Origin: Paenibacillus sp. JNUCC32
GTDB lineage: Bacteria > Bacillota > Bacilli > Paenibacillales > Paenibacillaceae
Assembly (NCBI RefSeq): GCF_014863545.1
Contig: NZ_CP062260.1
Span: forward strand, 4,225,001-4,289,000
DNA length: 64,000 bases
Direction: 5' to 3'
The notes under the pieces are model-generated. The model was not told where the DNA came from. It saw only the letters and a list, made by a program, of their open reading frames with translations, and searched no databases. The position numbers and the translations under genes were made by a program. Numbering within the stretch: the first letter of the stretch is position 1; the number at the start of each line of letters is the position of its first letter. Shown in pieces: positions 1 through 9,696 of this stretch.

Positions 1-1502
1 GGCCAGTCGATATTATCGACGGTGGCGATCCATGCCGCCCGCATCTCGCTTTTCGGATGCCGGGAAGCTTCATTCACGGTGATATAGAGCGAATCGGTCT
101 TTCCTTGGAACGCGGCTGTTATTCTAGCGGAGCCTACCTTCAAACCGCTCACCACCCCTTGATCAGAAACCGAAGCGACGTCCGGGTTGCTGCTGGTAAA
201 CGTAACGCCTTCCTCTATGGTCTGCGGTTCAGCCATCCATGAGTACGTGGCGGATACCACCGTTTCAAAAGAATCTCCAACCGTCACGGACGTAAGCCCC
301 TGAAGTTTAATGCTTTGCAAAACAGGAACCGGATCCGTTACGGTAATGGTATGATGGGCGGATGCTCCCCGGTACGACGCCGTAATGGCAGCCGTCCCTT
401 CGGAAACCGCGGTCAGTCGACCCGCTTGATCGACCGATACAACGCCAGGCTGATCGCTTGTATAGCTAATGCCTTCGGTCATCCACACCGGATCCGTCTG
501 GTTTCCGTAGACGGAGTAAACCACGCTGGTTCTCATGTTGTCGGTAACGCTAGTCTCCATATGAAGCGGCCCGGACAACAGCAATTCATGGGGAGCCGGG
601 GCATCCGCCGCCACATGCAGCTCCAGCTGGGCTTTTGGCGCATCGCCGTACTCGGCCGTGATGGTCACCGTTCCCGGTGCCAATGCTTCAATGGTGTCGT
701 ATGTAGCGCCTGTCACGGTGGCAACGGATTCGTCGCTGCTGGTCAGTTTCACGCCGGATGTCAGCAACGTTGGCTCCGACTGTCCTTCATAGGTTGCATA
801 CACTTGCGGTTTGACCGCTTCACCGACGCCCATAGGCGTCAGTCCGCCGATGTCGAGCCCATATACCGGAGAAGCCGTATAGAAGGCGGACAGCCTGTCG
901 AAGTATAAGGCACCTTTGTTTTTATTCGTGTCTTTTAATTCGGCTACGTAGATTTGATTCACTTTGAGAGGAGCCTGAATGGTAGAGGGAATGTTTAATT
1001 TGACGTATTTCCAGCCCTTCCAGTTAAGACCGGAGGTGGCTGTAAAATCAACGGTATGCTTGCCGCCGGAAGAATCCTGAAGCTGTGCACGGAGCCAGTG
1101 GTTGCCGCCGTCGCCGTAAACCCACAAGCCGAGTGCCTTCGGTGATCCGGGAACGCTCCTGCCTGTTGATCCATCCGGGTCTCTGAAATTGAGATAAGCC
1201 GCCGAGGTGCCGGATTCGCTGCCCACAAAATCATAGCTTAAGGCTGCAGCGTGATGTCCGTAATAAATCGGCTCCGGCCTCCCCGCCAAATCCAGCTGGG
1301 CCTTCCCCCTTGCGGAAGACGCAAATAAATTCGTTACCGATTCGAAATCCTCCAGCACCGCTGCTTCCGGCTGTCCTGCGCTTGCGTTCGTTTCAACGGA
1401 ATTGCCCCAAACAGACACGGCCGAGCTGAGCATCACGGCGAATGCCAACGTCATGGACAGAATGGACTTACTGCTTCGATAGACACGCCTTTTGGTTATC
1501 AT
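1..1502 (-). CDS. Secreted multidomain protein with Big2 repeats and the start of a GHL10 glycosidase domain (partial, 3' end outside window)
   Basis: Reading the minus strand from an ATG at 1500-1502 gives an open frame that runs off the window edge. It begins with an arginine/lysine-rich signal peptide ending in a small-residue stretch. Residues about 35-190 form a beta-sandwich ligand-binding module (WVYGDG, HWLRAQ and GWKY motifs, WVYGDG near residue 126). Three Big2-type Ig-like repeats follow at about 195-280, 283-370 and 372-455. The last readable residues, from about 483, match the opening of the GHL10/DUF187 glycosyl-hydrolase-like domain (RAAWIATVDNIDWP; family signature RAVWI-x-TV-x-NIDWP). 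The protein is therefore probably an exported glycosidase acting on a wall or extracellular polysaccharide. An upstream overlapping ATG at 1504-1506 is out of frame and hits a stop after 12 codons. GGGAG lies about 11 bases before the chosen start. Substrate unknown. Confidence 0.8.
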   Translation of the reverse strand, partial: MITKRRVYRSSKSILSMTLAFAVMLSSAVSVWGNSVETNASAGQPEAAVLEDFESVTNLFASSARGKAQLDLAGRPEPIYYGHHAAALSYDFVGSESGTSAAYLNFRDPDGSTGRSVPGSPKALGLWVYGDGGNHWLRAQLQDSSGGKHTVDFTATSGLNWKGWKYVKLNIPSTIQAPLKVNQIYVAELKDTNKNKGALYFDRLSAFYTASPVYGLDIGGLTPMGVGEAVKPQVYATYEGQSEPTLLTSGVKLTSSDESVATVTGATYDTIEALAPGTVTITAEYGDAPKAQLELHVAADAPAPHELLLSGPLHMETSVTDNMRTSVVYSVYGNQTDPVWMTEGISYTSDQPGVVSVDQAGRLTAVSEGTAAITASYRGASAHHTITVTDPVPVLQSIKLQGLTSVTVGDSFETVVSATYSWMAEPQTIEEGVTFTSSNPDVASVSDQGVVSGLKVGSARITAAFQGKTDSLYITVNEASRHPKSEMRAAWIATVDNIDW

Positions 1503-1644
1503 TCATCAATTCACTCCCTATGGTATGAGTGCTTGCTATCCGAACCGAAGCCCGATTTCCAGCGAAATCGCTGCCGCTCACCTCCGATCATGCGACTGAA
1601 GTAGATGACGTCCTGCTGTTGTACCTGTGTTCATCTCTATCACT

Positions 1645-1716
1645 ATCATATTGAAATTTTATTTCAAATTTCAATAGTTTTTGTAAAATATAATTTTAAA
1701 TCTCCGGCAGGAATTT
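1645..1716 (-). promoter_or_regulatory. Promoter and conserved upstream block of the GHL10 gene
   Basis: On the minus strand a -35 TTGAAA (1669-1674), an 18-base spacer and a -10 TATGAT (1645-1650) form a sigma-A-like promoter. The spacer carries an AT-rich inverted repeat (TTGAAAT...ATTTCAA). An ATTTTACAAAA stretch and ATTCCTGCCG lie further upstream. The whole block recurs at 9697-9768 before the NAGPA/SLH gene. Confidence 0.65.
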
Positions 1717-1740
1717 TAGTCCGCATGACGTACAATGACC

Positions 1741-1776
1741 AAAAAAAGCCAATACGAGGCAAAGCCCGTATTGGCT
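1741..1776 (-). terminator. Rho-independent terminator of the Gfo/Idh gene
   Basis: A perfect 10-bp stem (AGCCAATACG 1747-1756 with CGTATTGGCT 1767-1776) is followed on the minus strand by a run of T at 1746-1741. It lies about 60 bases after the stop of the gene ending at 1835. Confidence 0.9.
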
Positions 1777-1834
1777 GCTTCAAACCATTCTTTTATTTCG
1801 TATACTCAAGAAGCCCGATCATAAGCGTCACGGC

Positions 1835-2830
1835 TTAACCTTCCGAAGGATACTTCAATCCCCACTGCCCCCGGATATGATCCAGCAGCCTCATAATCGC
1901 AAGCGATTCGTCCAGCGTCATCACATCGCTCTCGAGCCGCCCTTCCAGCAGGCAGCGTCCCACTTCGTAAGCCTCGAAGCTATAACCCTTCTCTTGTCGG
2001 TCATCCGTCACAACCACCGGTTCCTCGCCATCGACATGAAGCGCAGCGGATGTCGCGTTCAAGAAGGACGGAATGTGGATATGCCCGTTGGTGCCATAAA
2101 TATAAGCTTCATTCGTCAATCCCAGCCGGATCGCCCCGTTTAACGATGCTGTCTTGCCTGATTCATAGGATAGAATAACGGAGAACTGCTCATCTACGCC
2201 CGTCTCGCCGATATGCGCCGTACTCCAAATCTTCTCGGGCTCGGCTCCAAAGATCATGGCCGCAAACGACACCGGATAAATGCCCGCATCCAGCAGCGCG
2301 CCCCCGCCGAGCTCCAAATTCAGCAAACGGCCCTGCGGATTCCAGCCGCTCCGGAAACCGAAATCGGCCTTCACCAGCCGGACGTCGCCGATAAGACCGT
2401 CCTTCAGCCATTCGCGCACCTGCCGGATCGGCGGAAGGAAACGCGTCCACATGGCCTCCATCAGGAACAGCTTATGCTCCCGTGCTGCTGCGACTAACTC
2501 CTCCAGCTCATCCCCGTTGATCGTAAAGGGCTTTTCGCACAGAACGGATTTGCCTGCTTGGAGACACATCAGCGCATGGTCCCTGTGCATCGGATGCGGA
2601 GTCGCTATGTACACAACGTCGACATCAGGATCCGACACGAGCTCCTCGTAGCTGCCATACGCCCGCGGTATATCGTATTTCGACGCAAACTCGCCTGCAC
2701 TGCTGGCCGTACGGGAACCGACCGCCAGAAACTGAGCATTGTCCACATACGCCAAATCGGCTGCAAACTGCTCCGCAATCCAGCCCGTCCCCATAATTCC
2801 CCATTTGACCTTGCCCGGATTCTGCACCAT
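1835..2830 (-). CDS. Gfo/Idh/MocA-family NAD(P)-dependent oxidoreductase
   Basis: This is a 331-residue cytoplasmic dehydrogenase of the Gfo/Idh/MocA superfamily, which oxidises or reduces sugars, inositols and similar polyols. The N-terminal Rossmann fold is marked by GIMGTGWIA near residues 10-18. The family signature CEKPF, whose lysine is catalytic, lies near residue 100. The C-terminal alpha/beta substrate domain follows (GGGALLDAGIYP). I chose the ATG at 2828-2830 because AGGAGG sits 5-7 bases upstream; an in-frame extension to 2926 lacks a comparable ribosome binding site and would overlap the upstream gene. It is probably co-transcribed with the monooxygenase-like gene 37 bases upstream. 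The substrate cannot be told from sequence. A second family member lies at 37754-38752. Confidence 0.9.
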   Translation of the reverse strand: MVQNPGKVKWGIMGTGWIAEQFAADLAYVDNAQFLAVGSRTASSAGEFASKYDIPRAYGSYEELVSDPDVDVVYIATPHPMHRDHALMCLQAGKSVLCEKPFTINGDELEELVAAAREHKLFLMEAMWTRFLPPIRQVREWLKDGLIGDVRLVKADFGFRSGWNPQGRLLNLELGGGALLDAGIYPVSFAAMIFGAEPEKIWSTAHIGETGVDEQFSVILSYESGKTASLNGAIRLGLTNEAYIYGTNGHIHIPSFLNATSAALHVDGEEPVVVTDDRQEKGYSFEAYEVGRCLLEGRLESDVMTLDESLAIMRLLDHIRGQWGLKYPSEG

Positions 2831-2867
2831 AAAACTCCTCCTCTTCCTCTCCATGATCTGGCCTTGC

Positions 2868-3194
2868 CTAAAGCTTATAGAAGCTGTCCCGCTCCACCTT
2901 GCAAATTCGCAAGCCAAAGCTTTCATACCACTCGTTCTTGCCCCGTTCCTGGGCTACCTGATGAGCCGCGTTCTCCTTCCATAAACGTATGGCCTCCAGG
3001 GAGTCCCAATACGAAACCGTGATCCCGAGACCCTCGTCCCGAGCGGATTCCACCCCGAGATAACCGGGCTGCTGCGAAGCGAGCTCCGCCATTTTATCGG
3101 ACATCGCTCCGTAACCCCGGTCGCCCTCCGTTCGTTTGGACACAAAAATGCAGGCATAATAAGGCGGCTTCGGCGTATTCGCGTATTCCGTCAT
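2868..3194 (-). CDS. Antibiotic-biosynthesis-monooxygenase (ABM) fold protein
   Basis: A 108-residue protein with the dimeric alpha/beta-barrel ABM pattern: a start strand (YYACIFVS), a helix with MAELASQQPGYLGVES, then a strand with ITVSYWDSLEAIRLWKEN. Family members are small cofactorless monooxygenases, heme-degrading proteins or stress proteins of unknown role. The pattern resembles the YqjZ group of Bacillus, usually annotated only as ABM domain. GGGGGAAGAGG directly precedes the ATG. It is the first gene of a probable two-gene operon with the Gfo/Idh oxidoreductase. The catalytic activity is not proven by sequence. Confidence 0.8.
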   Translation of the reverse strand: MTEYANTPKPPYYACIFVSKRTEGDRGYGAMSDKMAELASQQPGYLGVESARDEGLGITVSYWDSLEAIRLWKENAAHQVAQERGKNEWYESFGLRICKVERDSFYKL

Positions 3195-3296
3195 CCTCTT
3201 CCCCCTTTCCGGTTACTCGATAGGTGTAACTTCGGCTTACGTTCGTTCATTGACCTTGTATATCATTTTATCGGAACTTCCGCCATACTTTAACCT

Positions 3297-3341
3297 AAAA
3301 AAAGCCTCTCTCCTCTGCGAAGTTCTACAGTGGAGAGAGGC
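3297..3341 (-). terminator. Terminator of the NAGPA/metallophosphatase/SLH gene
   Basis: The stem GCCTCTCTCC (3304-3313) pairs with GGAGAGAGGC (3332-3341). A T run follows on the minus strand (3303-3297). It starts 17 bases after the stop at 3358. Confidence 0.92.
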
Positions 3342-3357
3342 GATATTCGCCTAAGCT

Positions 3358-6300
3358 TTACTTCAGCTTATTCAACAGATTATGGATGACCTGCGCGCTT
3401 TCCGCACGCGTGGTCAAACCTTCCGGTGCAAAACGGCTCGGCGCATGGCCCTGAACAAATCCGAGGGCATGCGCGGTTTCTACCGCTTCGCGAACCCAGT
3501 CCGGAGACTCGGCGAGATCGGCAAATCCGCTTCCCGCGCTGATGTTCTCCTGCTGTTGTTTCATCGCGTGGGCATAAGCGCGCACCAGCATCGCCGCCAT
3601 TTCCTGACGTTTGATCGGGGCGTCCGGTGCAAAACGGTCTTTGGCAGTTCCGTTCACGATGCCGGACTGGGCGGCCGCCGACACGGCCTCGGCGTACCAT
3701 TTGCCTGAAGCTACATCGGCGAACGGCGCAGGTCCTTCTGCCTTAAGATCCAGCAGACGAACCAGCATCGCGGCAAACTCGGCCCGGGTCACTTGCTGAG
3801 CCGGTGCGAAGCGGTCTGCGCTAACGCCTTCGATGAGCTGCTTCGCGGCCAAATCGCCGATCACCTCCGCAGCCCAGAACGAGGCTGGCACATCCGCAAA
3901 GGTTTTCGCGTAATCCAGCAAACCGTAAGCACTGAAATGGCGGATTCCTGCGGCCATGCGGCCGTCTTTATTCACACCGCCGATATACTCCAGCTCTCCG
4001 CTGCCCGATACATAGTACATGGAGATTCTTTTGCCACTAGCATCTGAAGATAAAGGCAGTTCTAGCATAATTGGATGATCGAATTCGGTTAAGCTGTAGA
4101 CTTTGCCATCCGCTGTCGTCAGTTTAAGCTCGAACTCCAGCATGGCTCCGGCTGCTGTCAGCTTAGCGCCGGAGACGCGGGCAGCTTGCGCGATCCGCTG
4201 CTTCATCTCGGCCTCCGTTAATGTGGCGGCACTCAGTTTTATCGTGCCCTTCTCAAGCTGGCCGGCATCTGCAAGGCCGCCAAGCTCGCGAAGCACTTCG
4301 GCCGGGATCGTTAGGGACAAATTCTTCGCTTCAAGGTGGATCGAACCATCCTTGAGGATGTCTGCTGCTTTCCCTGGCAGCGTGATATCCGTAAAGTTTC
4401 CATCCACCGACAAGGTCACTTGTCCGTTCGACAGTTTAGCTGCAAGCTCGCTGGCCGATAAGGTGATGCTGCCTGATGACGGCGGTGTCACGGGCGGCGT
4501 TACTGGAGGCGTTACCGGTGGTGTTACCGGCGGCTGCACAGGCGGGTCTACCGGCGGCTCCGGCCCCGGATCGGGATTCCCTCCACCACGTGTGATCACC
4601 TTCAAATCATATTCCGACTTGAACCCTTCATAGGTTGCCGAAATGACGGTCGCCCCTGCTGCCAAAGCCCGTACCGAGCCCTGTTCATCAATGGAAGCTA
4701 CGTCCGGCTTACTGCTCGCATAGGTGATGCCTTCGATTAAACGGATACGGCTGCCGTCGGTATATACCGCCTCTGTTACCGTCTGGTCGGCATCCCCAAC
4801 CTTCAGCTCGGATTTGCCGCTTAAGAGGATCGATTCGATGCTGCCGTTCGGAATTCGGTCCACCGTAATCTTCACGTCTGCATAGACGTCCGGTGCAACC
4901 GTGCTGGTCGCTCTTACCACCGCGCTGCCCAGACCTTGAGCCGTCACGATGCCGTCTGCGGATACGCTGACGACGTCATTCGACGGTTCGGAATGGTATA
5001 CGGACCACACAACGGTTCGTTCCGCACCGCTCGGCTTCACATCAGCCAGTAACTTTTGACTCTCGCCTACAGCTAGCGTCAGCTGGTTTGGAGTTACTTC
5101 AATCCGCTGCGGATCCGGCTTCGTATCCGATTTCGTCAGCGTAAACTCGTCCACGACGCGTCCGCCAACCGTTTTGGTTACGAAATGAAGCTCGTCTCCC
5201 TTCACTTCCACGGAGGCATACATTTGAGTCTTCTCTTCGTCGACCACCTCATGCCAGCCCCGCTCCGTGTGGGAGTAGAATTTAGGGCCTGACGATCCCG
5301 CCACGACGTAGGTCGTGCCCTTCCCGTCCGCGGCAATCTGGTTGTTCATCATCGGGTAGGAACGAATATAAATATGATCATGTCCGTTTAACACGAGATC
5401 CACGCCGAATTCCTCCAGCACCGGCGCCCACAGGCTCCGTACCTCGGCGGAATCGTAAATGCTGCCGTAAGGCCCGCGATGGAACATCGCGACGGTCCAT
5501 TTCTTATCATTATTAGCCAGATCCTGCTGAAGCCACTTCTTCTGATCCTCCAGCTGATACTCGCTGTTCAGCATAATGAAATGAACGTCCTTGTAATCAA
5601 AAGAGAAGTTGGTTCCCTTCAGGCTGTCCAAGCCATTGCCCGGCTGGTTAAAGTGAGCCAGGAAGTCTCCGTTTTTCTTATTCCCCATCACTTCATGGTT
5701 GCCGATGGCCGACACTAACGTCGTATTCAGGAAATGCTTCTGGGCTTCATCAAACCAATAGTTCCACTGCTCCTCCAGGAAGCCTTTGTCCACCATATCC
5801 CCGGCATGGACCATGAATTCGGCGTCCGGATGCTCTGCTGCGGCCTTGTCGATCGTATTCCCCCACAGCTCAAACTCTTTGGCGGTGGATGCCTGGGAAT
5901 CCGCAAAATACAGGAATTTCGTTGTGTCTCCCGCGAGCTCCGTTGTTTTAAACGAGCCTTGGGCACTGTAATGGCCTTGGCCGTCACCCACACGGTACAC
6001 ATATTCTGTGCCTGGCTCAAGGCCGGACGCCGTCGCTTTGTGGACGCGGACCGTCCCGAGATCCAAAGTATGGTACAGATCGCTGGCACCATTGAACTTC
6101 TGGACGTTCGGCGCATCGAAATCCGTGAATTCGGACCGCTTGGCCAGTTCCACGACGGTCCCATCCGTCGCCGGGCCCGTGTGCCAGTTCAACATTCGCG
6201 ACGTGGTCGGATCTTCGGCCATGCCCACGCTGATGTTGAACGGAGTAGGACTTCCAGCCAGCGGCGAAACCTTAAATTCCAAGGCCGGACTATATTGATT

Positions 6301-9300
6301 GTTCTTCACGGCCTGCACGGTATACGTCTTGACCTGGGACGTTAGCGCCGCAGTCTTGAGGATACCCGCCGTATCCGTTGTGCCCACCGCTGCCGCGTCA
6401 GCCATGATCTGCACGCCTTCCACAGGCTGACCTTGGGCATCGGTCACTTCGAACACCGTTTCGTATCCCTCTACGATTCCATCCTCATTCCAGCTCAGCG
6501 CATAATGCGTTGCGATCTGCGATTCGATCGGGAGACCGTAGAACGAAAACTCGGTATTGCCCGTATCGGTGAAGGATACCGCCCCGGACGTGAGCGCTAT
6601 AATGCTGCTGCCGGTTGCGTTCTTTTTCACGTCGTACCGGATTTGGCCGATCCAATCCGTATCCTGCAGGGATGCGGTATGGATGTCCTTCCAGGTGACC
6701 CTCACCTTTCCTGTCGTAGCGTCAATGCTCGCGCTAACCTGGGATGGGCTCAGCTTGTTCCCCGGTATGAGCTCCAGATTCTCCACTTTGGCAGGATCGA
6801 ATTGGAAATCGACATGACCACTGCGAATTTGGGATGTCTTCACACCGCCGATATCCAGCGTGTAACTGCCGCCAACATAGATCGTTTCCGGCGTATCGTA
6901 CACCACCTTGGCTGAACCGGTATTTACGGTGAAATTCCATTCCTCGGTTCTTTGGTTGCCCGACAGATCGCGGACGGTGACTTTTGCTTGATGAACGCCA
7001 TCGGCGAGCGGAACGCTCGGCGTGTAATGGATTCTTCCTTCCGGCGGATACAGGGTATGCTGCACCAGACTTCCATCCAGATAGAATCGGATTTTGTCCG
7101 GATCGATCAGCGTCGTTCCCGGGTGTGCGACAGGATCATAGCCTGCATCCTCGGCATACACGGTAATGGTCGGCGTGTTCTCTGTAATCTCCGCACCGTC
7201 GGCCGGCGAGAATTTTTTCAGAACCGGCGGATCGATATCATCATTGGCCGGACCGTACAATGCGCGAATTTCGTCCACGTAGATGGCTCCGGCGTCTTTT
7301 TTCTCGTTATTTGTTTCCATATATCGTACAGGTGCGTCCATCACCAGCGGAAGGGTTCTTCCTTTGGGCACGGTCGCTTCGAGATACTTCCAACCTTTGA
7401 AATCAACGCCGACCGTCTGATCGGTAAAATCGAGCCCGATTGCACCTTTACTGTCACGAATTTGGGCACGAAGCCAGTGTGTGTTGCCATCCCCGTACAC
7501 CCACATGCTGATCTTCTCGGGATAGCCAGGGATTTCGATATAGTCCGCGGTACCTGTCGTCTCCAGATAAGCGCCGGAGGTGCCTGTCGTTCCGGTAAAA
7601 TCATACTCCAGCTTCAAGGCGCCATTCCCGGAACGAATATAGGTCTCATCGGTTTCAATGGATACCTGGGTCGACTTGAACCGCGCACCTGCGCTTGGTT
7701 TATAGCGGCTAAGGCCATTCTCGAAATCCTCGAGCATGACCGGCGGAAGACCGACGTTCACTTCGATTGAGGTCTCGATTTGGCCGTACTTCACGAAGAT
7801 TTTGCCGCTGACGTCCTGTTTGTCCGTGGCGGTAAACGTCCCGTTGCCGTCAATCGTCCCGATATCGCCTTCGGTACGCCACTCCATACGACTATTGTCG
7901 GCCTGTACCACTTGACCATTGCGAAGCGCCGTGACCTTGAGCGTCTCGGTCGAGCCGGAGGAGAAGGTCTTCACGGCGTCGGAGAACTTGAGCTCAGTCA
8001 GCTCATCGACGACTTCCAATGCGGCTTTACCCGTCAGATTACCGGATTGTACGGATACCTCGGTCAATCCAGGTTGGTTGCCTGCCTTAAACGTCCCGCT
8101 GGCGTCGATTGCCCCAAAGGCTGGATCAACGCTCCAAGCCGCGGCCTCCGTCATTTTCGCCGGATGCAGATTCTGATCCACGGCTGCCGTTTTGAAGGTA
8201 GCGGATGAACCGGTCAGCACTCTTTCCAGCGTCGGTGCAACGACAAGTTTATTCGCCGCTCCTTCAGGCGCTTTGTTCACCAGCAAAATGCCGTTGGCCG
8301 TTTTGCGTTCCCCGCCGTCCGACGGCGAGTTAAGCACCTTGCGCTCCGTTTCTCCCGGCAAGCGGGCAACGAAGGTAGCCGAACCGCCTCCATCCAGGTT
8401 CAGAGCGTTAACCACGCCAAGCTCCTGCAACATTTCGCCAAGCTCAATGTAGTTAAGCCCTTCACTGAACCCCGGCTGGCGGCCATCAACCTCGAACAGC
8501 ACAACGGAGCCGTCCGCTTTGGTTCCCACTACCGTTCTCGGGTGTACAGCCGGATCGGTATGCTGCTGCACGACGCCATCCTTGACCAGCATCACGGTGC
8601 CGCCAATCGCCATCGTGACATCCTGCCACTCGTTATCCAGCTGAAAACTTGCCGACACTTCATCTCCTGCCTTCAGCCCGGCAAGCTTGCTCCGCTGCGC
8701 GCCCGAAGCGGACAAAACCACTTGACCTTGGCCGATCGGCGAATTCCCCTGATCCTTAACAACCGAGACCACCTTCATCGTCAAGGTCTCTCCACTGGCG
8801 ACCCTGCCGCTCACGATATCCAGAATCACTTCGTCTCCCAGATTATTGGTCATCGTGGTAGCATTGAATTTCTCGGTATAAAGAACAAGTGCGTCCGTCC
8901 CTCTTATGCGGTTGATAGAGGACAGGCTGCTGACCGTTCCGCCTATCGTCACGTTTTTCGTTAATTTCGGACTGCCGTAAAGGCTCGTTCCGGCCTGTTT
9001 AATGCCAAAGGCGTTCCGGCCGCTGGGCGGATCCGTCAACAGCTCCCCGTCCCCCATGAACAATCCGAGCGGAATTCCGGTGGACATATCGTAGAAATCT
9101 CCGTTCACCGCCGCGATGACGCGATTGCCTGCCTTATCGGCATCCGACGCCATTTTGCTGACTCCCTGCATGCCGTATACCTTGCCATCGGTGAGACCCG
9201 GCTGAAGCTCCAGATTTCCTTGCGATGGATCAAATTCCACCATATGGACCTTCTGCTCGCCGCTGCCTTTTTGCATATTCGCCCACGTGTATGTAGCCCC

Positions 9301-9450
9301 CGGCCCGATCTCCGTCTGCCGCATATCAATGACCGATGCAGCGGCGGCGGCTGTGCCGGCAGCAGCTTGTCCTGCGGGAAACAGCAGCGATAGAAACATC
9401 ACACCGCTGAGCAGCGATGATATTCTCTTTTTGCTCCTTAACATGTACAT
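3358..9450 (-). CDS. Giant surface protein: phosphodiester glycosidase (NAGPA) + calcineurin-like phosphatase + Big2 + three SLH domains
   Basis: A 2030-residue exported protein. In order: signal peptide (1-32); NAGPA/DUF2233 phosphodiester glycosidase domain (about 45-395, with AAVNGDFYD near 117 and NLDGGGSATF near 352); Ig-like repeats; the same beta-sandwich module as the gene at 1-1502 (WVYGDG near 651); an Ig-like stretch; a cohesin-like domain; a purple-acid-phosphatase-type Fn3 domain. Next comes a calcineurin-like metallophosphoesterase with ADSQ (about 1182), GDMVD (1217), GNHE (1251) and GHDH (1356), i.e. the full metal-binding set. Two Big2 repeats, a proline-rich VTPP linker (about 1628-1655) and three SLH domains (about 1850-2030) attach it to the wall. 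The ATG at 9448-9450 has AAGGAGG at ideal spacing; the frame is open 60 codons further upstream without support. Probably removes sugars and phosphate from a phosphodiester-containing surface polymer (inference). Confidence 0.88.
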   Translation of the reverse strand: MYMLRSKKRISSLLSGVMFLSLLFPAGQAAAGTAAAAASVIDMRQTEIGPGATYTWANMQKGSGEQKVHMVEFDPSQGNLELQPGLTDGKVYGMQGVSKMASDADKAGNRVIAAVNGDFYDMSTGIPLGLFMGDGELLTDPPSGRNAFGIKQAGTSLYGSPKLTKNVTIGGTVSSLSSINRIRGTDALVLYTEKFNATTMTNNLGDEVILDIVSGRVASGETLTMKVVSVVKDQGNSPIGQGQVVLSASGAQRSKLAGLKAGDEVSASFQLDNEWQDVTMAIGGTVMLVKDGVVQQHTDPAVHPRTVVGTKADGSVVLFEVDGRQPGFSEGLNYIELGEMLQELGVVNALNLDGGGSATFVARLPGETERKVLNSPSDGGERKTANGILLVNKAPEGAANKLVVAPTLERVLTGSSATFKTAAVDQNLHPAKMTEAAAWSVDPAFGAIDASGTFKAGNQPGLTEVSVQSGNLTGKAALEVVDELTELKFSDAVKTFSSGSTETLKVTALRNGQVVQADNSRMEWRTEGDIGTIDGNGTFTATDKQDVSGKIFVKYGQIETSIEVNVGLPPVMLEDFENGLSRYKPSAGARFKSTQVSIETDETYIRSGNGALKLEYDFTGTTGTSGAYLETTGTADYIEIPGYPEKISMWVYGDGNTHWLRAQIRDSKGAIGLDFTDQTVGVDFKGWKYLEATVPKGRTLPLVMDAPVRYMETNNEKKDAGAIYVDEIRALYGPANDDIDPPVLKKFSPADGAEITENTPTITVYAEDAGYDPVAHPGTTLIDPDKIRFYLDGSLVQHTLYPPEGRIHYTPSVPLADGVHQAKVTVRDLSGNQRTEEWNFTVNTGSAKVVYDTPETIYVGGSYTLDIGGVKTSQIRSGHVDFQFDPAKVENLELIPGNKLSPSQVSASIDATTGKVRVTWKDIHTASLQDTDWIGQIRYDVKKNATGSSIIALTSGAVSFTDTGNTEFSFYGLPIESQIATHYALSWNEDGIVEGYETVFEVTDAQGQPVEGVQIMADAAAVGTTDTAGILKTAALTSQVKTYTVQAVKNNQYSPALEFKVSPLAGSPTPFNISVGMAEDPTTSRMLNWHTGPATDGTVVELAKRSEFTDFDAPNVQKFNGASDLYHTLDLGTVRVHKATASGLEPGTEYVYRVGDGQGHYSAQGSFKTTELAGDTTKFLYFADSQASTAKEFELWGNTIDKAAAEHPDAEFMVHAGDMVDKGFLEEQWNYWFDEAQKHFLNTTLVSAIGNHEVMGNKKNGDFLAHFNQPGNGLDSLKGTNFSFDYKDVHFIMLNSEYQLEDQKKWLQQDLANNDKKWTVAMFHRGPYGSIYDSAEVRSLWAPVLEEFGVDLVLNGHDHIYIRSYPMMNNQIAADGKGTTYVVAGSSGPKFYSHTERGWHEVVDEEKTQMYASVEVKGDELHFVTKTVGGRVVDEFTLTKSDTKPDPQRIEVTPNQLTLAVGESQKLLADVKPSGAERTVVWSVYHSEPSNDVVSVSADGIVTAQGLGSAVVRATSTVAPDVYADVKITVDRIPNGSIESILLSGKSELKVGDADQTVTEAVYTDGSRIRLIEGITYASSKPDVASIDEQGSVRALAAGATVISATYEGFKSEYDLKVITRGGGNPDPGPEPPVDPPVQPPVTPPVTPPVTPPVTPPSSGSITLSASELAAKLSNGQVTLSVDGNFTDITLPGKAADILKDGSIHLEAKNLSLTIPAEVLRELGGLADAGQLEKGTIKLSAATLTEAEMKQRIAQAARVSGAKLTAAGAMLEFELKLTTADGKVYSLTEFDHPIMLELPLSSDASGKRISMYYVSGSGELEYIGGVNKDGRMAAGIRHFSAYGLLDYAKTFADVPASFWAAEVIGDLAAKQLIEGVSADRFAPAQQVTRAEFAAMLVRLLDLKAEGPAPFADVASGKWYAEAVSAAAQSGIVNGTAKDRFAPDAPIKRQEMAAMLVRAYAHAMKQQQENISAGSGFADLAESPDWVREAVETAHALGFVQGHAPSRFAPEGLTTRAESAQVIHNLLNKLK

Positions 9451-9696
9451 GAATTCCTCCTTCTCTATGCTTGGACTCTGGTTCCTCTCGGTTGTAAGTC
9501 CGCTCATGAACGAAAGACCTACTCGGGAGTATAGCGCTCGCTTGTTAATTCCACCTCCAATCTGTGTTAAGACGAGGTTAACTCTGCCGGTACCGGCTTT
9601 ACATTCAGTCATTAGCTGGAAGGGCTGCAAAAAAGTATGCTGCCGATTCGTATTTACCGCTTCCGACGAACGAAAATAACCCGTCTTCTTCCCTTC

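Larger units (their letters stand above)
1503..1834. other. Intergenic region: long leader of the GHL10 gene plus the terminator of the oxidoreductase
   Basis: No gene was seen here. Bases 1503-1640 would be an untranslated leader of about 135 bases for the minus-strand GHL10 gene. The promoter block lies at 1645-1716 and the oxidoreductase terminator at 1741-1776. I could not recognise a known riboswitch in the leader. Confidence 0.5.

Noticed and set aside
9451..9630. N-terminal extension of 60 residues on the NAGPA/SLH protein
   Set aside because: The signal peptide and a perfect ribosome binding site are at 9450; the extension would bury the signal peptide.
9451..9690. c-di-GMP or other known riboswitch in the long leader of the NAGPA/SLH gene
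   Set aside because: I looked for GEMM, ydaO and similar cores and did not find the conserved bases; only a GCCGGTACCGGC palindrome is visible.
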